Translations under genes and position numbers: made by a program
Source of the DNA: Kiloniellaceae bacterium
GTDB lineage: Bacteria > Pseudomonadota > Alphaproteobacteria > Kiloniellales > J153
DNA: 64,000 nt
Direction: 5' to 3'
NCBI GenBank assembly: GCA_021776115.1
Contig: JAJFGN010000010.1
Coordinates: forward strand, 1 to 64,000
In this document: positions 51,126 through 63,054 of the stretch, in pieces
How positions within the stretch are numbered: the stretch's first letter is position 1
Layout: the number at the start of each line of letters is the position of its first letter
The notes under the pieces: generated by a model
Databases searched by the model: none
Seen by the model: the letters and a program-made list of their open reading frames with translations, nothing else
Told to the model about the DNA's origin: nothing

Positions 51126-51683
51126 ATGGTTGCGCGGCTCGGCGAACACCTGAAAGCACTTCGCCTACAGAGGTCATTGACGTTGCAACAACTGGCCGAA
51201 GCGGCGGGGGTTAGCAAATCGATGATCTCGAAGATCGAACGCGGCGACGCGGATCCGACGACGAATGTCTTGAGCCGAATTGCCGAGGGGCTGGAAGTCA
51301 GCGTTTCGCAACTCGTGGGCGGTGACCCCGGCCGCAACACAGTCGTGATAAAGCAAAAGAACCAACCCACATTCCGCGATCCGGAGACCGGCTTCGAACG
51401 CCGCTCCCTGTCGCCCCTACTCCCGAGCCGCGGTGTCGATTTTGTCGTGAACACCCTGCCGCCGGGCCAAAGCGCGGGCCCTTTCGAACCCCATCACCGT
51501 GGCGTCGACGAGTATCTCGTCGTAACCCAGGGTAAGCTGAAGCTGCGTCTAGGTAACGGCACCCATATTCTGAACCAAGGCGATTCTATCGTGTTCAGTG
51601 GCGATGTGGAGCATCACTTTCAGAATCTGAGCGACGGCCCCTGCATTTATTACATCGTTATCGATTCCTACAGATGGCGCTAG
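51126..51683 (+). CDS. XRE-family regulator with cupin domain
   Basis: A 185-residue regulator. The N-terminal HTH is LQQLAEAAGVSKSMISKIER (about 20-39) and the C-terminal cupin domain (about 110-180) has FEPHHRGVDEYLVVTQGKL and FSGDVEHHFQNLSD, with possible metal His. It resembles PuuR-type regulators of amine and amino acid catabolism. It is convergent, with a 4-base overlap, with the PLP decarboxylase gene, which it may control. Confidence 0.9.
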   Translation: MVARLGEHLKALRLQRSLTLQQLAEAAGVSKSMISKIERGDADPTTNVLSRIAEGLEVSVSQLVGGDPGRNTVVIKQKNQPTFRDPETGFERRSLSPLLPSRGVDFVVNTLPPGQSAGPFEPHHRGVDEYLVVTQGKLKLRLGNGTHILNQGDSIVFSGDVEHHFQNLSDGPCIYYIVIDSYRWR

Positions 51684-53104
51684 GGCTGACGACCTTCGGA
51701 GATAAGTGACGATAGTGAGTCCTGGAGCGCCTGCAATTGCGCGGTCCCGGTCTCAGGCGACAGCAGCACGGATCTGAAGAGAAGTTCGCCCCGCCATCGC
51801 GAGAGGCTAACCCATGGACCGCCAGCCCCCGTAAGTTCGCGGTGAATTTTCGTCATTGCCTCATCGCCAAGGTGACCCCGAGGCTTGAAGCAAAGCAGGT
51901 TGAGGTCGGGCGCATGGGTTGGCTGGAGCACTTCGTCGACCCGCAGCAGGCCGTGAAGCGTCTTGGTCAAGGCAATGGCATTGTCGACCGTTTCGCCGAT
52001 GTTTTTGAGTCCGAGGGTTTGCAAAGTCAGCCACAAGGTGACCGCGTCCGCACGGCGCGACCCCTGCAGGCCCCATTTACCGCGATGCGCCTCGCCGGTG
52101 GCTGAATAAGGCAGATCGACACCCAGCGATTGGTCGAAGATATCCCGGCCCTTGATCAAGACCACGGCCGAGAGCCGCGGCACGTACATCCATTTTTGCG
52201 GCCCAAGCGCAATGGAGTCGGCGCGATCGATGCCCTTGAGGACTTGGCGGTTCCGGCTGCTAAAGGCCAAGGCCCCGCCATAGATGGCATCGACGTGAAA
52301 CCAGGCGCCGTGCTTGCGGGCCATCGTCCCGAGTTCGTCGAGAGGATCGACCGCACCGTGGATCGTCGAACCTAGAACACCGACGACGATGTTCCGGAAA
52401 TCGCGATTGTCATTCAGGCTCGCGTCCAAGGCTTCCGGACGCATACGCCCGGTCTCGTCGCTGGCGACGATAATGACCTGACTCGGCGTCATGCCCAAAA
52501 CTGCCGCCGATTTCTTCACGGAAGCATGGATCGAGTCCGTTACATAAACACGGACACGATCGCGCCCTCCCGGCTCGGTGAAGCCGCCGCAGGCTGCGAA
52601 AAGGGCCGTTAGATTAGCCAAGGACCCGCCGCTTGCGAAGGTACCGGCCCAGTCCTCGCCCAAAGCGAGCCGCTCGATAAAGAGCGCAAGCAGTGCTTCT
52701 TCGATTTGGCTGGCGATCGGCGACAGTTCGCGAAAGAGAAGATTGTTGTTGAGTGCGGAGACAACGGCATCGGACAAGGCCGCGACCGGATGTGGCGCTG
52801 TGTCCATGTGTCCCATCATCAGCGGCGACGCGAGCCGGGAACTGCCGGCCACGACAAGCGACCAGAGCTCGGGCAGGGCCTCGTGGCCGCGCCCCTCCTC
52901 GGGCAGATCCGGAAGCACCGGCACGTTTGTGGGGATTGGGCTCGCCGGCGCATAGATCTCGTTGACTTGATCGCATAGATTCTCGGCCAAGAGCCGTATC
53001 GCGTCTCTCGGTAGCCGCACCGTCAACGACCCCCGGCAGACAAGATCCGCGCCCGGCATTGGCGAACGCGAGAGTGCGGGAGACACCGTAAGTTCAAGTT
53101 GCAA
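51680..53104 (-). CDS. PLP-dependent decarboxylase (group II, DDC/GAD-like)
   Basis: A 474-residue PLP enzyme. It has TFASGGSLANLTALFAACGG (about 155), WFHVDAIYGGALAFSS (Asp pairs with the cofactor N) and the PLP Lys in LGPQKWMYVPRL (about 302). This fits aromatic-L-amino-acid, diaminobutyrate or glutamate decarboxylases, and the substrate is unknown. The start is uncertain: TTG 53104, GTG 53086 and ATG 53059 are all possible and none has a clear ribosome site. The upstream aminotransferase gene is on the same strand. Confidence 0.85.
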   Translation of the reverse strand: MQLELTVSPALSRSPMPGADLVCRGSLTVRLPRDAIRLLAENLCDQVNEIYAPASPIPTNVPVLPDLPEEGRGHEALPELWSLVVAGSSRLASPLMMGHMDTAPHPVAALSDAVVSALNNNLLFRELSPIASQIEEALLALFIERLALGEDWAGTFASGGSLANLTALFAACGGFTEPGGRDRVRVYVTDSIHASVKKSAAVLGMTPSQVIIVASDETGRMRPEALDASLNDNRDFRNIVVGVLGSTIHGAVDPLDELGTMARKHGAWFHVDAIYGGALAFSSRNRQVLKGIDRADSIALGPQKWMYVPRLSAVVLIKGRDIFDQSLGVDLPYSATGEAHRGKWGLQGSRRADAVTLWLTLQTLGLKNIGETVDNAIALTKTLHGLLRVDEVLQPTHAPDLNLLCFKPRGHLGDEAMTKIHRELTGAGGPWVSLSRWRGELLFRSVLLSPETGTAQLQALQDSLSSLISEGRQP

Positions 53105-53178
53105 GTTACGAAGTTAAGATCCGCTGACGTTCCGCCCATGTACGCTCATTTCCATCAAGGTGATAATGTTTTCATGCG

Positions 53179-54573
53179 TTATGAAATTTCTCCGGCCACT
53201 TGATCGATGGCTTTCTTCGCCATGTCGACTATCCGGTCGGCCTCGTCCTTCTCGAGGCAAAGCGGCGGCGCGAAGCCCAGGATATCACCCTGCGGCATCG
53301 CCCGGGCAATCAAGCCATGTTCCAAGGCCGCGGCCGCGACGCGAGGCCCGACCTTGAGCGCCGGATCGAAGAAGCGTGGCGCGTCCTTGTCGACAGCGAA
53401 CTCAACGGCCGCGAGCAAACCCTCACCGCGTACGTCACCGACAATGGGATTGTCGAGTAGTGCATCCTTGAGCGCCGCATTGAAGTAGCCGCCAACTTCG
53501 CGAGCGTTTTCCACCAAGCCCTCGTCGCGAACAATCTTCAGATTGGCGATGCCGGCCGCCGCGCAGATCGGATGGGCCGAGTAGGTCCAGCCGTGCCCAA
53601 TAGGGCCGAGTCGGTCCGAGCCCTGCTCCAGAACCCGCCAAACTTTCTCGCCGACGAGGACGCCGGAGAGCGGCGCATAGGCGCTGGTCAAGCCCTTGGC
53701 GATGGTGATGAGATCCGGCTCTATGCCGTAGTGGGTGGAGCCGAATTCGGAACCCAGGCGGCCGAACCCGGTAATCACTTCGTCCGCAATCAGCAGCACG
53801 TCGTATTTCTTCAGGACCGCTTGAATCTTCGACCAATATCCGCTGGGCGGCGGCACGATGCCGCCGGTGCCCAGGCACGGTTCTCCGATGAAGGCGGCGA
53901 CGGTTTCCGGCCCCTCCTCCAGGATCATGGCTTCGAGCTTGTCGGCGCAGAATTGCGAGAACGCCTCTTCGCTCTGGCCGCGGTCGGCACGGCGGAAGTA
54001 GTAAGGCGATTCGGTATGACGCACGGGAGCGAGCGGCAGGTCGAACGCGTTATGAAAAACGTCCAGCCCGGTCAAAGAACCGCTCATGATCCCGGAGCCA
54101 TGGTAGCCCCGCCAGCGCGAGATGATTTTCTTCTTCTCGGGCCGGCCCAGGACGTTGTTGTAGTACCAGACCAGCTTGACGTTGGTCTCGTTCGCATCCG
54201 ATCCCGACAGGCCGTAGTATACGCGCGACATGCCCTTGGGCGCGCGCTCGATGATCATCCGCGAAAGACGGATCGCCGGCTCGTTCGAGTGCCCGACATA
54301 GGAGTGGTAGTAGGCAAGCTTGCGCGCTTGCTCGGCAATCGCATCGGCAACTTCCTGGCGACCGTAACCGATGTTGACGCAATAGAGCCCCGCGAACCCA
54401 TCCAGGCTCCGCTTGCCCTGACGATCGACGATGTAAACACCCTCGCCGCCTTCGATGATGCGGTTCGGCGTATTGCCCCGGGCATGCTCGGCCATGTGGG
54501 TGGAGGGATGGAAGAAATGGTCGCGATCCCAAGCTTCTAGCTCATCTCGGTTCAGGCGAAGGGCAGTTTCCAT
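53179..54573 (-). CDS. class III aminotransferase (omega-type)
   Basis: A 464-residue PLP enzyme that moves amino groups from amines or beta-alanine to pyruvate or similar. GLSGSDANETNVKLVWYY binds PLP phosphate, LLIADEVITGFGRLGSEFG carries the Asp, and DLITIAKGLTSAYAPLSGV carries the catalytic Lys. HFFHPSTHMAEH at the start is the putrescine- or taurine-pyruvate transaminase type. ATG 54573 follows GGGAG by 8 bases and is preferred to an upstream frame at 54615. Confidence 0.92.
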   Translation of the reverse strand: METALRLNRDELEAWDRDHFFHPSTHMAEHARGNTPNRIIEGGEGVYIVDRQGKRSLDGFAGLYCVNIGYGRQEVADAIAEQARKLAYYHSYVGHSNEPAIRLSRMIIERAPKGMSRVYYGLSGSDANETNVKLVWYYNNVLGRPEKKKIISRWRGYHGSGIMSGSLTGLDVFHNAFDLPLAPVRHTESPYYFRRADRGQSEEAFSQFCADKLEAMILEEGPETVAAFIGEPCLGTGGIVPPPSGYWSKIQAVLKKYDVLLIADEVITGFGRLGSEFGSTHYGIEPDLITIAKGLTSAYAPLSGVLVGEKVWRVLEQGSDRLGPIGHGWTYSAHPICAAAGIANLKIVRDEGLVENAREVGGYFNAALKDALLDNPIVGDVRGEGLLAAVEFAVDKDAPRFFDPALKVGPRVAAAALEHGLIARAMPQGDILGFAPPLCLEKDEADRIVDMAKKAIDQVAGEIS

Positions 54574-54898
54574 GATCTCGACTCCCGTGTTCGTAGGTTT
54601 CTGTGCGGATCGCAAACGACTAGCGATATCAGTACGGCCTAGGTGGCATCAAGGCAGACGTACGCGACCTCAGGGAACGCCTCCAACCCATGGCGCAACC
54701 CTTCACCACTCAATCCCGACTATTTGAATTCATTGAAGGGAACGGGGGCGGCAAAGTTGACCTCCGCCTCAAAGGCGGCCCAGCGGGGAGTCTGCCCCTG
54801 GCAGCGGGCAAAAAAGTACCCGTCCATCGTCCGGATGGGCGGCGTTACGGCGACGCCGCACGAATCCGCACGCGGGCACCGATCCAGCGCATCCTGCT
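54574..54898. other. intergenic region between aminotransferase and TetR genes
   Basis: 325 bases with no supported gene; weak open frames on the plus strand (for example 54690-55049) overlap the TetR gene and have unlikely composition. No repeat or RNA gene was recognised. Confidence 0.35.
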
Positions 54899-55552
54899 CT
54901 ATTCCGTCAACGCAAGAAGATCTCTCGGCAACACGCGCTTGAATGTTGCAATGATCCGATCACCTTCTTTTCTTTCGAGCGTGATGGCATGGCGGACCGC
55001 TGCGGCGATGAGGTGCATGGTCAATAGAGAAAACCCGGCCAGCACCTGAACGTCATGATCTGGCGCGAGGCGTTTTAGAGCATCGCACAGAATAGCGGCA
55101 AGCACCTCCATATCTGCTTTGTCGAGGTCCTGCAGGGTCTTGTCTGCTTGCGTCGCATACCAGATATCGCGCATCACCGGGTCATCGAGAAACATTTGGT
55201 AATAGCCGTCGATCATTCGGCACAGGGCCGGATGCAAGTCGCGGACTGTCTTGACCGGCGATAATTCAGTGTCCACGCATGCATGTCCAATGGCGTTGTA
55301 GCGCTCGGCAAGGGTGCCGATGATCGCGGTTCTGTCCGGAAAGTATTGATAGAGCGAACCGAAGGGCACGCCTGCGCGCTCGACAATATCGCTCATGCGT
55401 AGCGCTTCACCGCCCTTCTCGGCAATGATCTGCGCCGCGGTTTCCAAAATCCGGTTATACCGCTCACGGCTACGGTGTTGGGCCGGAACACGTCGTGCCA
55501 GACCAGCCGTCTGGAAAGTGACATGCGGCGTGTTTTTGGGCTTTCGGGCCAT
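54899..55552 (-). CDS. TetR/AcrR family regulator
   Basis: A 217-residue repressor. The HTH is RMSDIVERAGVPFGSLYQYF (about 50-69), followed by a helical ligand domain. The ATG at 55552 (MARKPKNTPH) is preferred to 55588, because the latter would begin inside the operator found just upstream. It is divergent from an NmrA-type oxidoreductase gene, with three copies of a 9-bp sequence between them. Confidence 0.9.
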   Translation of the reverse strand: MARKPKNTPHVTFQTAGLARRVPAQHRSRERYNRILETAAQIIAEKGGEALRMSDIVERAGVPFGSLYQYFPDRTAIIGTLAERYNAIGHACVDTELSPVKTVRDLHPALCRMIDGYYQMFLDDPVMRDIWYATQADKTLQDLDKADMEVLAAILCDALKRLAPDHDVQVLAGFSLLTMHLIAAAVRHAITLERKEGDRIIATFKRVLPRDLLALTE

Positions 55553-55586
55553 CGGGTCAAACCTGTCGGTGATAACTTGACAAATC

Positions 55587-55635
55587 AAATACGAGGGTTT
55601 ATCGCTTTTTGCAAATACGAGGTTTTCTCGTATTT
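55587..55635. promoter_or_regulatory. candidate TetR operator with three half-sites
   Basis: AAATACGAG at 55587-55595 is repeated at 55613-55621, which pairs with CTCGTATTT at 55627-55635 as a perfect 9-bp inverted repeat with a 5-base spacer. TetR dimers usually bind such palindromes. The extra half-site lies 26 bases upstream. It sits 30 bases before the NmrA-type gene and 34 before the TetR gene. Confidence 0.7.
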
Positions 55636-55665
55636 CAACCCAGCCGCAAAGGACCGGCGAGAACT

Positions 55666-56493
55666 ATGCAAAACGCACCCATCCTCATTGTCGGCGGCAA
55701 TGGCAAAACCGGCCGGCGAGTCGACGCAATCCTCCAGGCGCGGGGCCTAACCACCCGGCCTGTCTCACGCTCCACGGACCCGTCCTTCGACTGGACGAAA
55801 CCCGATTCTTGGGCCGACGCCATAAAGCATGTCTCAAGTGCCTACGTGACTTTTCAGCCCGATTTAGCGGTATCAGGCGCCGTGGAGGCAATCGCGAATT
55901 TTGGCGAACTTGCACGCGAGACCGGTTTGGAACGCGTCGTGTTGTTGTCCGGGCGCGGCGAAGAAGGCGCACAGCGGGCGGAAGAGGCTCTAAAAGCGTC
56001 CGGCGTGACCTGGACAATTGTGCGCGCCAGCTGGTTCAGCCAGAACTTCAGCGAAAACTTCCTGCTTGATGGGGTGCTCGCCGGTGAGATCGCCTTGCCG
56101 GCGGGCGATGTCCGCGAACCCTTCATCGATGTGGATGATATCGCAGATGTCGTTGTAGCGGCCCTGACCGAGGATGGACATGCGAATCGGCTCTACGAGG
56201 TGACGGGCCCGCGCGCCTTGACCTTTGCAGAGGCGGTCGAGGACATCGCACAAACTCTGGGCCGGCCGATCCGCTATATCAGGATCACTCCTGAGGATTT
56301 TGTTAGAGGCATGCAGCAGAGCGGGGTTCCGGCCGATCTCGCCGATCTTCTGCACGAGCTCTTTACGACTATTCTCGACGGCCGGAATTCTGGTGTGACA
56401 CATGGCGTCGAGCAGGCCTTGGGCCGTCCGCCCGGCGATTTTTCAGACTATGTCCGCAAGACCGCCGCCAGCGGCATATGGAACATGCCTTGA
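55666..56493 (+). CDS. NmrA-like NAD(P)-binding oxidoreductase
   Basis: A 275-residue Rossmann protein of the atypical SDR or NmrA type. ILIVGGNGKTGRRVDAILQ (6-24) binds cofactor, RVVLLSGRGEEGAQRAEEAL is the midsection and FIDVDDIADVVVAAL the usual C-terminal motif. Such proteins act as quinone or carbonyl reductases or as NADPH sensors. The ATG at 55666 lies just after the TetR operator, and its stop overlaps the next gene (TGATG). Confidence 0.85.
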   Translation: MQNAPILIVGGNGKTGRRVDAILQARGLTTRPVSRSTDPSFDWTKPDSWADAIKHVSSAYVTFQPDLAVSGAVEAIANFGELARETGLERVVLLSGRGEEGAQRAEEALKASGVTWTIVRASWFSQNFSENFLLDGVLAGEIALPAGDVREPFIDVDDIADVVVAALTEDGHANRLYEVTGPRALTFAEAVEDIAQTLGRPIRYIRITPEDFVRGMQQSGVPADLADLLHELFTTILDGRNSGVTHGVEQALGRPPGDFSDYVRKTAASGIWNMP

Positions 56494-56978
56494 TGAGCCA
56501 GCTTTTCCTTTCAATCCTGCTCTGGGCATGCGCAATCGGAAGCGGCCTGATCGCCGGCATCTTCTTCGCGTTCTCGACATTCATTATGACGGCCTTCTCC
56601 CGCATCCCTCAAAGCCATGGGATGTTGGCCATGCAGTCAATCAATATGACCATCCTTAGATCGCTGTTCATGCCCATCTTCTTCGGAACCGCGATTGGCG
56701 GTCTCGTTTTGATCGCCGCAGCTTTGCTCCGTTGGGGTGAGCCGAGCGCCATGGTCGCGCTCGCCGCCAGCGTTCTTTATATTGCCGGGATGTTTCTCAG
56801 CACGATTATCTTCAACGTACCGCTAAACAACGCCCTTGCGTCAGTCGATGCAGGTCTCCCCGAGGCAACGGTCGTTTGGGCGCGTTACCTCAGGAAGTGG
56901 ACAGCATGGAACCATGTTCGGACCGTGGCATCCATGGTCTCACACGGACTGTTTATCCTCGCGATCGCGCTGCAATAG
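56493..56978 (+). CDS. DUF1772 family membrane protein
   Basis: A 161-residue protein with four hydrophobic segments, a GLIAGIFFAFSTFIM start and NVPLNNALA and WTAWNHVRTVAS motifs typical of the DUF1772/anthrone oxygenase-like family. It is translationally coupled to the NmrA-like gene under TetR control, so the two probably detoxify or reduce a compound sensed by the repressor. Confidence 0.82.
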   Translation: MSQLFLSILLWACAIGSGLIAGIFFAFSTFIMTAFSRIPQSHGMLAMQSINMTILRSLFMPIFFGTAIGGLVLIAAALLRWGEPSAMVALAASVLYIAGMFLSTIIFNVPLNNALASVDAGLPEATVVWARYLRKWTAWNHVRTVASMVSHGLFILAIALQ

Positions 56979-57198
56979 ATCGGTGGAGCGAGAGAGCTCT
57001 TGGCCGCTCGAACTTTGCCATCGAGCTTGGCGGAAACTTGACCTCTACCGGTACCTATATGGCACCCAAAAGCACAAAGCCCGCTTCACGCGAAGCGAGC
57101 TCTGTGGCACAACGATTTGGCGTAGTTGTGTAATTTTTGTTGCGGGGCCCGCAACCAAGGATATCAGCAGGCGCTTTTCCAAGCGGCGGGATGGAGAG

Positions 57199-57555
57199 TC
57201 ACGTGTCGCCGCGGTAGACGACCATGGATTGCCCCTGGGTTTGGCGCTTGTTGTCGTAGCCGATAATGCGGATATGGTGACCCCGGTTCGCGTTCCGGCA
57301 GGCGGTCAACTCGTTCATGATCTTATCGACGTTGCGTTCGCCGAACATCGGCAGCTTCCACATGTACCAGTAGTCGTCAGCGGCCCGCACCGGCTCGACG
57401 TGCTCTACGGCGCAGTTCCAGCCCTTTGCAATCATGTAGTCCACCTGCTTACAGATCGAGGCCGCGTCCAATTCCGGTAGATAGGAAAAGGTGCCGAACT
57501 TCTTCGACGCCGGATCTCCCATGCGGGAGCCATAGTCTCGCATTGTCATGTCCAT
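57199..57555 (-). CDS. cbbS: RuBisCO small subunit
   Basis: A 118-residue small subunit of form I RuBisCO. FGTFSYLPELDAASICKQVD, VEHVEP, DDYWYMWKLPMFGERNVDK and IRIIGYDNKRQTQGQSMVVY (parts) are clear matches. An extra N-terminal segment before the conserved FSYLP (PASKKF) is as in non-carboxysomal form IA proteins; this is from memory. It ends the operon, 31 bases after cbbL. A GGAG site lies 9-10 bases before the ATG. Confidence 0.96.
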   Translation of the reverse strand: MDMTMRDYGSRMGDPASKKFGTFSYLPELDAASICKQVDYMIAKGWNCAVEHVEPVRAADDYWYMWKLPMFGERNVDKIMNELTACRNANRGHHIRIIGYDNKRQTQGQSMVVYRGDT

Positions 57556-57586
57556 GGCCGCTCACTCCTTCATTTCAAACATTCGG

Positions 57587-59008
57587 TTAGGCGGTGGCGA
57601 CGTCGAGCTTGTCCACCACGTCGAACTCGAACTTGATCTCTCGCCATGTCTCCATCGCTGCGGCGAGCTCGGGCGAGTGTTTCGCCGCTTCGGTCAGGAT
57701 CTCGCGCGATTCCTTCTCCAAGTGACGGCCCTCGTTGCGCGCCTTGACGCAGGCTTCGACCGCGACCCGGTTGGCCGCCGCCCCCGCGGCATTGCCCCAG
57801 GGATGGCCCAGAGTGCCGCCGCCGAACTGCAGGACAGCATCGTCTCCGAATATCGAGACCAGCGCCGGCATATGCCAGACATGAATGCCGCCCGAGGCCA
57901 CCGGGAACATACCCGGCATGTGGCCGAAATCCTGATCGAAGAAGATGCCCCTGGCGCGGTTCTCGGGAATGAATTTTTCCCGCATCAGGTCGATCCAGCC
58001 AAGAGTCGCTTCGCGATCCCCCTCCAGCTTGCCAACCACGGTACCGGAGTGCATGTGGTCGCCACCGGAGAGGCGCAGACACTTGGCCAAGACGCGGAAG
58101 TGGATACCGTGATGTGGGTTACGGTCGACCACCGCGTGCATCGCCCGGTGAATGTGCAGCAACATGCCGTTGTCGCGGCACCAGTTGGCAAGCGACGTGT
58201 TGGCGGTGAAGCCAGCGGTGAAGAAGTCGTGCATGATAATGGGCATGTCGAGTTCCTTGGCGAACTCGGCCCGTTTGTACATCTCCTCAACAGTCCCCGC
58301 TGTCACGTTGAGGTAGTGACCCTTGCGTTCGCCGGTCTCGGTTTCCGCCTTCTTTACGGCTTCGGCGACAAACTCGAACCGATGCCGCCAGCGCATGAAG
58401 GGTTGGCTGTTGACGTTCTCGTCATCCTTGGTGAAGTCGAGGCCGCCACGCAAGCACTCGTAGACCGCGCGGCCATAGTTCTTGGCTGAAAGGCCGAGCT
58501 TCGGCTTGATCGTGCAGCCAAGCATTGGCCGGCCGTATTTGTTCATCTTGTCCCGCTCGACCGTGATGCCGTTCGGCGGACCGCCGCAGGTCAGCACATA
58601 GTGCAGCGGGAAGCGAATGTCCTCGAGACGAAGAGCGCGGATTGCCTTGAACCCGAAGACGTTGCCGACCAAGGACGTCAACACATTGACGATCGACCCC
58701 TCCTCGAACAAATCGATCGGATAGGCGACGAAGGCATAAAAGCAGGTGTCGTCGCCCGGCACATTCTCCACGCGGTAAGCCCGGCCTTTGTAGTACTCAA
58801 GATCCGTGAGCAGGTCGGTCCATACCGTGGTCCAGGTTCCGGTCGAGGATTCGGCAGCAACCGCGGCCGCGGCCTCCTCGCGGGGCACGCCCTCCTGCGG
58901 CGTGATTTTGAAGCAGGCCAGAATATCGGTGTCCTTCGGCGTGTAGCCGGGATCCCAATAGGTATCCCGATAGGCCTTCACACCGGCGTCGTACTTTTTT
59001 CCAGACAT
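57587..59008 (-). CDS. cbbL: RuBisCO large subunit, form IA-like
   Basis: A 473-residue CO2-fixing subunit. K168 in TIKPKLGLS, the carbamylated K194 in DFTKDDEN with D196 and E197, H287 in HIHRAMHAV and K327 in VVGKLEGD are all intact. [20 protein letters not shown] and [20 protein letters not shown] mark the green type form IA; red-type form IC has a different N-terminus. The ATG at 59008 follows GGAG by 8 bases. The open frame extends upstream to 59557, but that part is the shadow of the aldolase gene. No activase gene (cbbX, cbbQ or cbbO) is seen next to it. Confidence 0.97.
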   Translation of the reverse strand: MSGKKYDAGVKAYRDTYWDPGYTPKDTDILACFKITPQEGVPREEAAAAVAAESSTGTWTTVWTDLLTDLEYYKGRAYRVENVPGDDTCFYAFVAYPIDLFEEGSIVNVLTSLVGNVFGFKAIRALRLEDIRFPLHYVLTCGGPPNGITVERDKMNKYGRPMLGCTIKPKLGLSAKNYGRAVYECLRGGLDFTKDDENVNSQPFMRWRHRFEFVAEAVKKAETETGERKGHYLNVTAGTVEEMYKRAEFAKELDMPIIMHDFFTAGFTANTSLANWCRDNGMLLHIHRAMHAVVDRNPHHGIHFRVLAKCLRLSGGDHMHSGTVVGKLEGDREATLGWIDLMREKFIPENRARGIFFDQDFGHMPGMFPVASGGIHVWHMPALVSIFGDDAVLQFGGGTLGHPWGNAAGAAANRVAVEACVKARNEGRHLEKESREILTEAAKHSPELAAAMETWREIKFEFDVVDKLDVATA

Positions 59009-59033
59009 ACCAAGATCTCCATTCTGACAGATT

Positions 59034-60119
59034 TCACTCAGCGGCTTGGGTGACATACGCGATTTCGGGATCGAGCGCGCCCGCCGCGTACCGTTTCGCC
59101 ATAACCGGCATGGGGATCGGCTTGATTTTCGACGCCTGCCCGGCGGTCCCGAATTGCTCGTAACGGTCCTGGCAGAGCTTTCGCATGGCATCGGTCGCCG
59201 GTTTGAGGAACTTGCGCGGGTCGAATTCGTCTTTTTTCTCGCTCGCGACTTTGCGCAAGACCCCAGCCATGGCCAGGCGGCAGTCGGTGTCGATATTGAC
59301 TTTGCGCACGCCGAACTTGATGCCCCTTTGTATTTCCTCCACCGGCACGCCGAAGGTTTGCGGCATCGCGCCACCGAAAGCATTGAAGACGTCCTGCAAT
59401 GCCTGCGGCACGCTCGACGATCCGTGCATGACGAGATGGGTGTTGGGCAGGCGCTCGTTGATCGCCTGCACCACCTGCATGGCCAGAATTTCGCCGTCGG
59501 GCTTGCGGCTGAACTTATAAGCGCCGTGCGAGGTTCCCATGGCGATAGCAAGCGCATCGACCTTGGTTTTAGAGACGAAATCGACGGCCTGTTCCGGATC
59601 GGTCAGCAACTGATCCTTGGACAGTTTGCCCTCGAATCCATGACCGTCCTCGGCCTCACCCTCGCCGGTTTCCAGCGAGCCGAGGCAACCTAGCTCCCCT
59701 TCCACCGATACGCCGACGGCGTGTGCCAACTCGGTAACCCTGCCGGTAATGCGCAGGTTGTAGTCGTAGGATGCCGGCGTCTTAGCGTCGGCCTCGAGCG
59801 AGCCGTCCATCATCACGGAGGAAAACCCGGATTGAATCGCGGACAGACAAGTCGCTTCGTTGTTGCCATGATCCTGATGCAGGCAAATCGGAATCTCGGG
59901 GTACATCTCCTCCGCCGCTTCGACCATCTTGCGGATCATGGGGTCGCCGGCGTAGGAGCGCGCGCCCCGGCTGGCCTGAAGAATCACGGGCGCGTCGGTT
60001 GCCCGCGCCGCTTCCATGATCGCGAGCACTTGCTCCATGTTGTTGATGTTGAACGCAGGCACGCCATAGCCGTGCTCCGCCGCGTGATCCAGAAGCTGTC
60101 GCAGGGTGATACGGGCCAT
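59034..60119 (-). CDS. cbbA: class II fructose-bisphosphate aldolase, Calvin type
   Basis: A 361-residue zinc aldolase of the CbbA branch. The opening [20 protein letters not shown], the zinc region [11 protein letters not shown] (two His), MMDGSLEAD and [17 protein letters not shown] are typical. It joins triose phosphates to fructose-1,6-bisphosphate and erythrose-4-phosphate with DHAP to sedoheptulose bisphosphate. It lies between transketolase and cbbL with short spacers. Confidence 0.96.
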   Translation of the reverse strand: MARITLRQLLDHAAEHGYGVPAFNINNMEQVLAIMEAARATDAPVILQASRGARSYAGDPMIRKMVEAAEEMYPEIPICLHQDHGNNEATCLSAIQSGFSSVMMDGSLEADAKTPASYDYNLRITGRVTELAHAVGVSVEGELGCLGSLETGEGEAEDGHGFEGKLSKDQLLTDPEQAVDFVSKTKVDALAIAMGTSHGAYKFSRKPDGEILAMQVVQAINERLPNTHLVMHGSSSVPQALQDVFNAFGGAMPQTFGVPVEEIQRGIKFGVRKVNIDTDCRLAMAGVLRKVASEKKDEFDPRKFLKPATDAMRKLCQDRYEQFGTAGQASKIKPIPMPVMAKRYAAGALDPEIAYVTQAAE

Positions 60120-60123
60120 GGCC

Positions 60124-62151
<2,028 letters not shown>

Positions 62152-62167
62152 GATACCCTCCACAAGG

Positions 62168-63043
62168 TCACGACGCCCGCCGCTTGCGCTCGACGAACTT
62201 TAGGATCATCGGCGTCAGGATTAGTTGCATGGCGATGTCGAGTTTGCCGCCCGGGATCACGATCGAGTTGGCCCGCGACATGAAACTGTCGTGAATCATC
62301 GACACCAGATAGGGAAAGTCGATACCGCGCGGGTTCTTGAAGCGAATAACGACCATCGACTCGTCCGCTGTCGGAATCCACCGGGCGACAAAGGGGTTGG
62401 ACGTATCCACCGTTGGGACGCGTTGAAAGTTGATATCTGTTTCCGTGAACTGCGGGCAGATGTAGCGGATATAGTCCGGCATCCGCCGCAGAATGGTGTC
62501 CATGACAGCTTCGGTCGAATACCCGCGAGCACCTTTATCGCGATGTATTTTCTGGATCCATTCGAGATTGATGACGGGCACAACGCCGATCTTGAGGTCG
62601 GCATGCCGGGCGATGTCGACCTTGTCGGTGACCACCGCACCGTGCAGACCTTCATAGAAAAGTAGGTCGGAGTCAGACGATATATCCTGCCAATCGGTGA
62701 ATGTTCCAGGCGGTACTCCGTAAAGTTTGGACTCCGCATCGTCGTGAACGTAGTGGCGGGTCCGTCCGGTGCCGGATTCGCTGTATTGCCCGAACACCGC
62801 CTCGAGTTCCTCGAACAAGTTGGACTCGGGTCCAAAATGGCTGAAATGATTGTTGCCCCCCTCGGCCGCCTCCTGCATGGCCTGCTTCATCTCGGCCCGG
62901 TCGAAGCGGTGAAAGGCGTCGCCTTCGATAGATACGGCGGTGATATTTTCGCGTCGAAAGATCTGATCGAACGTGTGCCTTACCGTCGAGGTGCCAGCTC
63001 CAGACGAACCGGTAACCGATATGATGGGATGTTTGGTGGACAT
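62168..63043 (-). CDS. cbbP: phosphoribulokinase
   Basis: A 291-residue class I proteobacterial phosphoribulokinase, which makes ribulose-1,5-bisphosphate and thereby marks the Calvin cycle. The P-loop GSSGAGTST (12-20), GDAFHRFDR, and [12 protein letters not shown] are characteristic. The operon neighbours confirm it. Confidence 0.97.
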   Translation of the reverse strand: MSTKHPIISVTGSSGAGTSTVRHTFDQIFRRENITAVSIEGDAFHRFDRAEMKQAMQEAAEGGNNHFSHFGPESNLFEELEAVFGQYSESGTGRTRHYVHDDAESKLYGVPPGTFTDWQDISSDSDLLFYEGLHGAVVTDKVDIARHADLKIGVVPVINLEWIQKIHRDKGARGYSTEAVMDTILRRMPDYIRYICPQFTETDINFQRVPTVDTSNPFVARWIPTADESMVVIRFKNPRGIDFPYLVSMIHDSFMSRANSIVIPGGKLDIAMQLILTPMILKFVERKRRAS

Positions 63044-63054
63044 TGAGGAGCCCC

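Noticed and set aside
53572-54540. Plus-strand open frame of 322 codons in the aminotransferase
   Set aside because: Antisense to intact PLP motifs and without any recognisable domain.
57139-57155. Hairpin GTTGCGG-GGC-CCGCAAC after cbbS as a terminator
   Set aside because: The T run lies on the wrong side: on either strand no U tract follows the stem, so it is not an intrinsic terminator of standard form.
57587-59557. An N-terminally extended RuBisCO large subunit of 656 residues
   Set aside because: The upstream 183 codons overlap the aldolase gene antisense-like in another frame; the ATG at 59008 has a strong ribosome site and gives the normal length.
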